Below the pieces are notes generated by a model. That model was not told the origin of the DNA. It did no database searches and saw only the letters and a program-made list of their open reading frames with translations. Source: Legionella sp. PATHC035 (GTDB taxonomy: Bacteria; Pseudomonadota; Gammaproteobacteria; Legionellales; Legionellaceae). Taken from it: DNA of 64,000 nucleotides. The DNA lies in the NCBI RefSeq assembly GCF_026191115.1, contig NZ_JAPHOT010000001.1, forward strand, positions 1,927,501 through 1,991,500, written 5' to 3'. Every line of letters starts with the position of its first letter. The stretch's first letter is position 1. Shown piece by piece: positions 60,058-64,000 of the stretch. The position numbers and the translations under genes are program-made.

Positions 60058-60624
60058 TTAATGAATGTATTGAAAAATTTTGACTACTTTGTTCACGCCA
60101 TTAACTCGTCGTGCCGCATCTACGGCAAGCGCTGCTTGTTGATCGTTAACGATACCCATGAGGTACACGACTCGATTTTCAGTCACAACCCGGATAGAGC
60201 CTGACTCTAGACCCTTTTTAGCCAACAATCTGGTGCGAACTTGGCTGGTAATCAAACTGTCATTGGAACGAGCAGTAAGTGGTATAGGATATCCAACCGA
60301 TAATTCATTATATACGCGATGTACTCCGGGGGTTCCTCGAGCAATTTTTTCAGCCAAATCTCGCAAAGAGGAGGTAGGTGTTTGCCCAACAAGCAATACC
60401 ACACGATTAAAACTGGTCACCAGAACTCGTGAATCACTAAACTGACGGTTTGTTACAATGGCTTTATGAATCACATGAAATAGTCGTGCGTCGGCTTCCA
60501 TAGTGATAACCCCACGCCGGTCATAAACCATTCCGGCCACAGCACCAGTTACTACTGCTGCAACACAACCTGTTAACAGGGTAGCCACTAAAAGAAATGC
60601 AATCGATCTTAATTTAAATCTCAT
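60058..60624 (-). CDS. dolP: Outer membrane BON lipoprotein DolP (YraP)
   Basis: A 188-aa lipoprotein with two BON domains: VLLVGQTPTSSLRDLAEKIA and YLMGIVNDQQAALAVDAARR. The former matches E. coli DolP (VLLVGQSPNAELSARAKQIA). The ATG at 60624 gives the lipobox LLTGC (Cys 20); the longer frame to 60663 does not begin with a signal peptide. It lies directly after diaA, as in E. coli. DolP affects outer-membrane integrity and BAM function. Confidence 0.92.
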   Translation of the reverse strand: MRFKLRSIAFLLVATLLTGCVAAVVTGAVAGMVYDRRGVITMEADARLFHVIHKAIVTNRQFSDSRVLVTSFNRVVLLVGQTPTSSLRDLAEKIARGTPGVHRVYNELSVGYPIPLTARSNDSLITSQVRTRLLAKKGLESGSIRVVTENRVVYLMGIVNDQQAALAVDAARRVNGVNKVVKIFQYIH

Positions 60625-60628
60625 TTTT

Positions 60629-61219
60629 TTATCCCATGACTTGACCAAATAATGATTGGTCAATTAAATCACAAAAGCAATGCAAGATGAACAGATGCAT
60701 TTCTCTAATTCGTGCTGAATTATCCGACGCAACGCGCAGCTCGATATCCTCAGGGCCTAAATGGTTTGCGAGCACACCGCCATCACGTCCGCTCAAAGCA
60801 ACAGCATCCATGCCTCGCTCATTGGCAGCGTGGAGGGCATACAGCATACTGTCTGAATTGCCTGATGTAGTTAACATGAGCAAGACATCATTTTCTTGCC
60901 CAAGCGCTTGAATTTGTCGGGCAAAAATTTGACTGTAATGATTGTCATTGGCAGAAGAACTTAAACTGGTTGCATCTGTACTTAAGTTGATTACGGGCAG
61001 AGAAGGCCTCTCAACTTCAAATTGATTCAACATTGCACTGGCAAAATGCATGCAGTTGGCACTTGAGCCCCCGTTGCCACACAATAATATTTTTCCATCT
61101 GCAAGCAAACAATTCACTAAACGTTGACCAGCCCTGGCAATCAAATCAGATAAAGAATCAGCAAGCGCTATTTTGGTTTCTATGTTTATACCAAATAAAT
61201 GCCTTACTCGTTCTTCCAT
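60629..61219 (-). CDS. diaA: DnaA initiator-associating protein DiaA (SIS domain)
   Basis: A 196-aa SIS-domain protein. The first residues (MEERVRHLFGINIETKIA) align with E. coli DiaA MQERIKACFTESIQTQIA, so I use the ATG at 61219 and not 61231. CGNGGSSANCMHF and SARIREMHLFILHCFCDLID are conserved. DiaA tetramers bind DnaA and promote timely replication initiation. GmhA (heptose isomerase) is the related alternative, but gene order and the termini favour DiaA. Confidence 0.85.
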   Translation of the reverse strand: MEERVRHLFGINIETKIALADSLSDLIARAGQRLVNCLLADGKILLCGNGGSSANCMHFASAMLNQFEVERPSLPVINLSTDATSLSSSANDNHYSQIFARQIQALGQENDVLLMLTTSGNSDSMLYALHAANERGMDAVALSGRDGGVLANHLGPEDIELRVASDNSARIREMHLFILHCFCDLIDQSLFGQVMG

Positions 61220-61315
61220 TTGTACCATCATATTAAACCTCTACTTCATTAAAAAATTGTAACCGCTAGGAAGAACCACCAGAAGTGTCATCCCTAATCA
61301 GCTTTCACTCAGATG

Positions 61316-61388
61316 CCGGTTGGGCCTTGGGCCCAGCATTTCTTTTAATGCATTATGGGGGTTTTGGTTGGATTAACCAACCTACATC
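61316..61388. repeat. GGGCCC repeat and adjacent hairpin
   Basis: GGTTGGGCCTTGGGCCCAG resembles the reverse complement of the segment at 45805-45825. A second hairpin, GGTTGG-ATTAA-CCAACC, lies just after. It sits between yraN and diaA. Confidence 0.45.
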
Positions 61389-61418
61389 CAATTCAGCAGC
61401 AAACCGCAGCGAGCTTAA

Positions 61419-61778
61419 TTAATAGTCCGCCCCAAATGCATCCTTTATCCAATTTATGGTCCCTGATTTTCCATCAAGGCTGATCACATCAAAACGAAGA
61501 GCAAATTGTTCAAATTTTTGATGCTCTAGCATATAGAGGGTGGCTGTCTTGATTATTTTTTGTCTTTTTGCATAAGTAACGCTCGCAATCCCCCCACCAA
61601 ACTGGGCGGAAATTCGCGAACGGACCTCAATAAAAACCAGCGTTTCCTTGTCACGCATAATTAAATCAATTTCGCCCAGCCGACACCTGTAATTTTGCGT
61701 AATTAATTTAAGTCCTTGTGTTTTTAAATAGGCTAAAGCGTTCTGCTCCGCAATGCGTCCTTTCTCTTGTGTTATCAA
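61419..61778 (-). CDS. yraN: YraN family (UPF0102) nuclease-fold protein
   Basis: A 119-aa protein with the restriction-endonuclease-like pattern: GRIAEQNALAYLKTQGLKLI, CRLGEIDLIMRD (acidic D of the PD-(D/E)xK type) and LVFEVRSR-like VFIEVRSR. It begins right after lpoA, with no spacing, in the same order as in E. coli. Its cellular role is poorly understood. Confidence 0.9.
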   Translation of the reverse strand: MITQEKGRIAEQNALAYLKTQGLKLITQNYRCRLGEIDLIMRDKETLVFIEVRSRISAQFGGGIASVTYAKRQKIIKTATLYMLEHQKFEQFALRFDVISLDGKSGTINWIKDAFGADY

Positions 61779-63626
61779 TTACACTGTCTCACCCAACGAA
61801 TGGACTAGTCCTTGTTTGAATTGTCCCCACTCCAATACACGGGCAACGTGTTGTGATGGTTTGAGATATAAAATACCATCGCCATGCCGTGATTGATCCG
61901 CGGGGAATAACATCAATTGATTCAATTGGGTAGCCAAAGTATAACTGTCTATTCCTAAAGCATACAAACGATTATAACTATTAAATTGTTCTGGCCAATT
62001 GCGTGTACCTGCCTGATGTCCGAAAACCCAGGGAATATCACAGAAAATAATCCCATCAAGGTCTTTATCTTTCAAGGGGTTAGCCTGGCCGCCATAGACG
62101 CTGGCAGTTGCATAAACTGGAACATCTCCCGCAAAATAATAATTGAGTAACGGCATAATTTGACGTGCTTTTGACGGGTAGGCCAATAGAAATATCATAT
62201 CAAAATCTTGTCTCCTACTAATAACAGGTTGAATTTTTTGCCCGAGTAACTCCCTTATTTTTTTCTCGCGTTGCTGACTGTTGCTGATTTGCAGAAAGTC
62301 CTTCATTTTTTTATTCAAATCATCATTTGAACCATATGAAAAAGTATCAACAACACGACCACCACTCTTTTGCCATTGTTGTGAAAACGCTTTGGTCACC
62401 TCTTTACCCCAATCATTTCCAGGTGCAATAATCAATGCCCGGCTATACCCCTTGTTTTTGGCTCTGATCGCGACCTGGACTGCCTCATTTACAGGTGAAA
62501 GTCCAAATGAATAAGAATTTTCCTGGATGCTCGTATCCGCATCATTTAATAATAGGGTAGGAACAGGATGTTCTAATGCAGCTACTACTGCGACTTGTGA
62601 TTTTGTTAACGGACCCACAACATAATCAGCGCCATCACTAATCGCATCTTTGTATAAAGCAGCAACATCTCCTTTACTGGTATCATAGGTTTTCACCTGC
62701 ATGGAGGTGTTGCTGTTATTTTTTTGATAGGCGGCCATAAATCCATCGCGTACTGCAGTTCCTGGCCCCTGTAACGCACCGCTTAGGGGGAGTAATAGTG
62801 CGACATGTTTGGGTGGGGTATGCATTTTACTGGCAATTGAATCCAATGGATTCGGTAAAATATGATTTGCCGGATGCGAGCTAAAATGAGATTGCCACTG
62901 TTCTAAAGCAGTCATTAAAGACTTGGGATCATCACGATATTTACGCGAAATCAATGCAAGCTGCAGCCAGCCTTGTAAAACAGATTGATCGGATGCCTTG
63001 GCAGTCCAAGAATTTAAATCCACAGGGGACACATGAGTTAAAGTTAACCATAAGGTACGACGATTAGTGGCTTGGCTCTCTTCATCAGTTAACAACGATT
63101 CAAGTTTTATACGTTCATTAATCGATTCCAACAGGTTGTTTGTGCCACGGTAAGCTTGTGCCAATAGCTCATGAAATTGAATCTTTTGGTATGGTGCAAA
63201 GGCATCGCCTTCGGTAATACGGGTTAATTTACTTAATGCCATTTGCGGGCGATCCCGAATGAGATCAATTTGCGCCAGTAAAAGATTTTTTTCATTCATA
63301 GCGGCCGGTGTTAAGTCCGAAGTCTGTGCTAAAATGGCAGCACCTTGTCGCCATTGGCCTTCTGAAATCAAACGTCCTGCCGCACGGATTAATGATTGTT
63401 GCTTTTCACTGCCTTCTTGATTTTTGGCCTGTGTGAGGTAACTTGAGGTAGGTTTGGAATAAGGATTCGCTATTTTTTTGTTCTCCACTTTGGGAGTCGT
63501 TACTGGGATCGGCGTTGCCATTGGTGGGGGATTAACTGCGGTGGTGCACTCACAAAGAAAAAGGGTTGATGTCAGTAAAAAAAATGTGCGAATTTTTATT
63601 GTTTTAATAAACATATTCTTAGACAT
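61779..63626 (-). CDS. lpoA: Penicillin-binding protein activator LpoA
   Basis: A 615-aa outer-membrane lipoprotein that stimulates PBP1A. It has an N-terminal TPR-like helical half (about 70-240) and a C-terminal periplasmic-binding-protein-like half beginning HVALLLPLSGALQGPGTAVR. It lies divergent from rsmI and directly upstream of yraN, as in E. coli. The signal region TFFLLTSTLFLCECTTA has two cysteines (25 and 27), but neither follows the usual G/A/S residue, so lipidation cannot be read confidently. Confidence 0.9.
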   Translation of the reverse strand: MSKNMFIKTIKIRTFFLLTSTLFLCECTTAVNPPPMATPIPVTTPKVENKKIANPYSKPTSSYLTQAKNQEGSEKQQSLIRAAGRLISEGQWRQGAAILAQTSDLTPAAMNEKNLLLAQIDLIRDRPQMALSKLTRITEGDAFAPYQKIQFHELLAQAYRGTNNLLESINERIKLESLLTDEESQATNRRTLWLTLTHVSPVDLNSWTAKASDQSVLQGWLQLALISRKYRDDPKSLMTALEQWQSHFSSHPANHILPNPLDSIASKMHTPPKHVALLLPLSGALQGPGTAVRDGFMAAYQKNNSNTSMQVKTYDTSKGDVAALYKDAISDGADYVVGPLTKSQVAVVAALEHPVPTLLLNDADTSIQENSYSFGLSPVNEAVQVAIRAKNKGYSRALIIAPGNDWGKEVTKAFSQQWQKSGGRVVDTFSYGSNDDLNKKMKDFLQISNSQQREKKIRELLGQKIQPVISRRQDFDMIFLLAYPSKARQIMPLLNYYFAGDVPVYATASVYGGQANPLKDKDLDGIIFCDIPWVFGHQAGTRNWPEQFNSYNRLYALGIDSYTLATQLNQLMLFPADQSRHGDGILYLKPSQHVARVLEWGQFKQGLVHSLGETV

Positions 63627-63656
63627 TGAATAAGCAATAACGCAAGAGGATAAACT

Positions 63657-64000
63657 ATGACTAACTCACTAGCAACAGGCAGAGGAACTCTCTATATCGT
63701 TGCAACTCCGATAGGAAACCGTGAGGACATTACGTTTAGAGCATTAGAGGTGCTTAAATCCGTTGATTTTATTTTAGCGGAGGACACGCGTCACTCCCTA
63801 CAATTACTCAGCTCTTTAGGAATAAAAAACAGTCTTGAGTCGCTGCATGCGCATAATGAAAATGACAAAAGCAAACACATTATTGATGAACTTTTACTAG
63901 GAAAGTCGGTCGCCTTAATCAGTGATGCCGGTACTCCATTAATTAGTGATCCCGGTTTTTTATTGGTTAAACTGGCAAGACAACATCACATTCAGGTTGT
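63657..64000 (+). CDS. rsmI: 16S rRNA (cytidine-1402-2'-O)-methyltransferase, 3' cut by window edge
   Basis: The first 114 residues are visible. RGTLYIVATPIGNREDITFR, FILAEDTRHS and ALISDAGTPLISDPG are diagnostic for RsmI, which 2'-O-methylates C1402 of 16S rRNA. The ATG at 63657 has AGAGGA upstream. It is divergent from lpoA, the same arrangement as in E. coli. Confidence 0.93.
   Translation, partial: MTNSLATGRGTLYIVATPIGNREDITFRALEVLKSVDFILAEDTRHSLQLLSSLGIKNSLESLHAHNENDKSKHIIDELLLGKSVALISDAGTPLISDPGFLLVKLARQHHIQV

Overview
This window looks like chromosome from a Legionella species outside L. pneumophila. The DNA is AT-rich and the core genes are gammaproteobacterial. Long unrecognised ORFs with transmembrane hairpins, coiled coils and host-signalling folds lie scattered among metabolic genes, which is typical of the Dot/Icm effector repertoire. 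The species is inferred from gene content and protein style, not from a database search. There is one tRNA gene. No rRNA, CRISPR array, insertion sequence or prophage was seen.

Layout. 1-13 kb is an accessory and metabolic mix. It holds the C-terminal half of a PARG-like macrodomain protein, a candidate SpvC/OspF-type phosphothreonine lyase with a membrane hairpin, an aspartoacylase-family hydrolase, small hydrolases and methyltransferases (including a PmtA-like phospholipid methyltransferase), a LuxR-type regulator, a hormone-sensitive-lipase-type esterase and cyclopropane fatty acid synthase. 13-25 kb has rapA flanked by effector-like genes (a 743-aa protein, a 243-aa hydrophobic protein, a 444-aa LegC-like hairpin/coiled-coil protein and a 317-aa sequon-rich protein), plus a glutathione transferase, a thiolase and a glycerophosphodiesterase. 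25-29.6 kb is housekeeping: Sua5, tRNA-Leu(CAG), a TIGR01777 epimerase, an ornithine cyclodeaminase-like protein and psd. 29.6-39 kb has three large effector candidates on the minus strand: a 948-aa protein with a kinase-like catalytic motif, a 771-aa unknown, and an 832-aa protein with a CX5R phosphatase motif and SopB-like sequence landmarks. A DUF2520 gene sits among them.

39-64 kb is mostly conserved. It holds a three-gene RND efflux operon with the outer-membrane gene first, parC, a membrane diguanylate cyclase, a start-less gene remnant, and the full ATP synthase operon atpIBEFHAGDC. After gloA and a small basic protein gene comes rsmI-lpoA-yraN-diaA-dolP in the same order as in E. coli, with an extra BON lipoprotein.

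The main discovery candidates are the SpvC-like lyase, the CX5R protein and the kinase-like protein, together with the LegC-like and macrodomain proteins. They suggest a dispersed set of proteins acting on host phosphosignalling, phosphoinositides and membrane fusion. At least three families of short dispersed palindromic repeats lie in the intergenic spaces. Two copies of one family occupy both gaps of the efflux operon.
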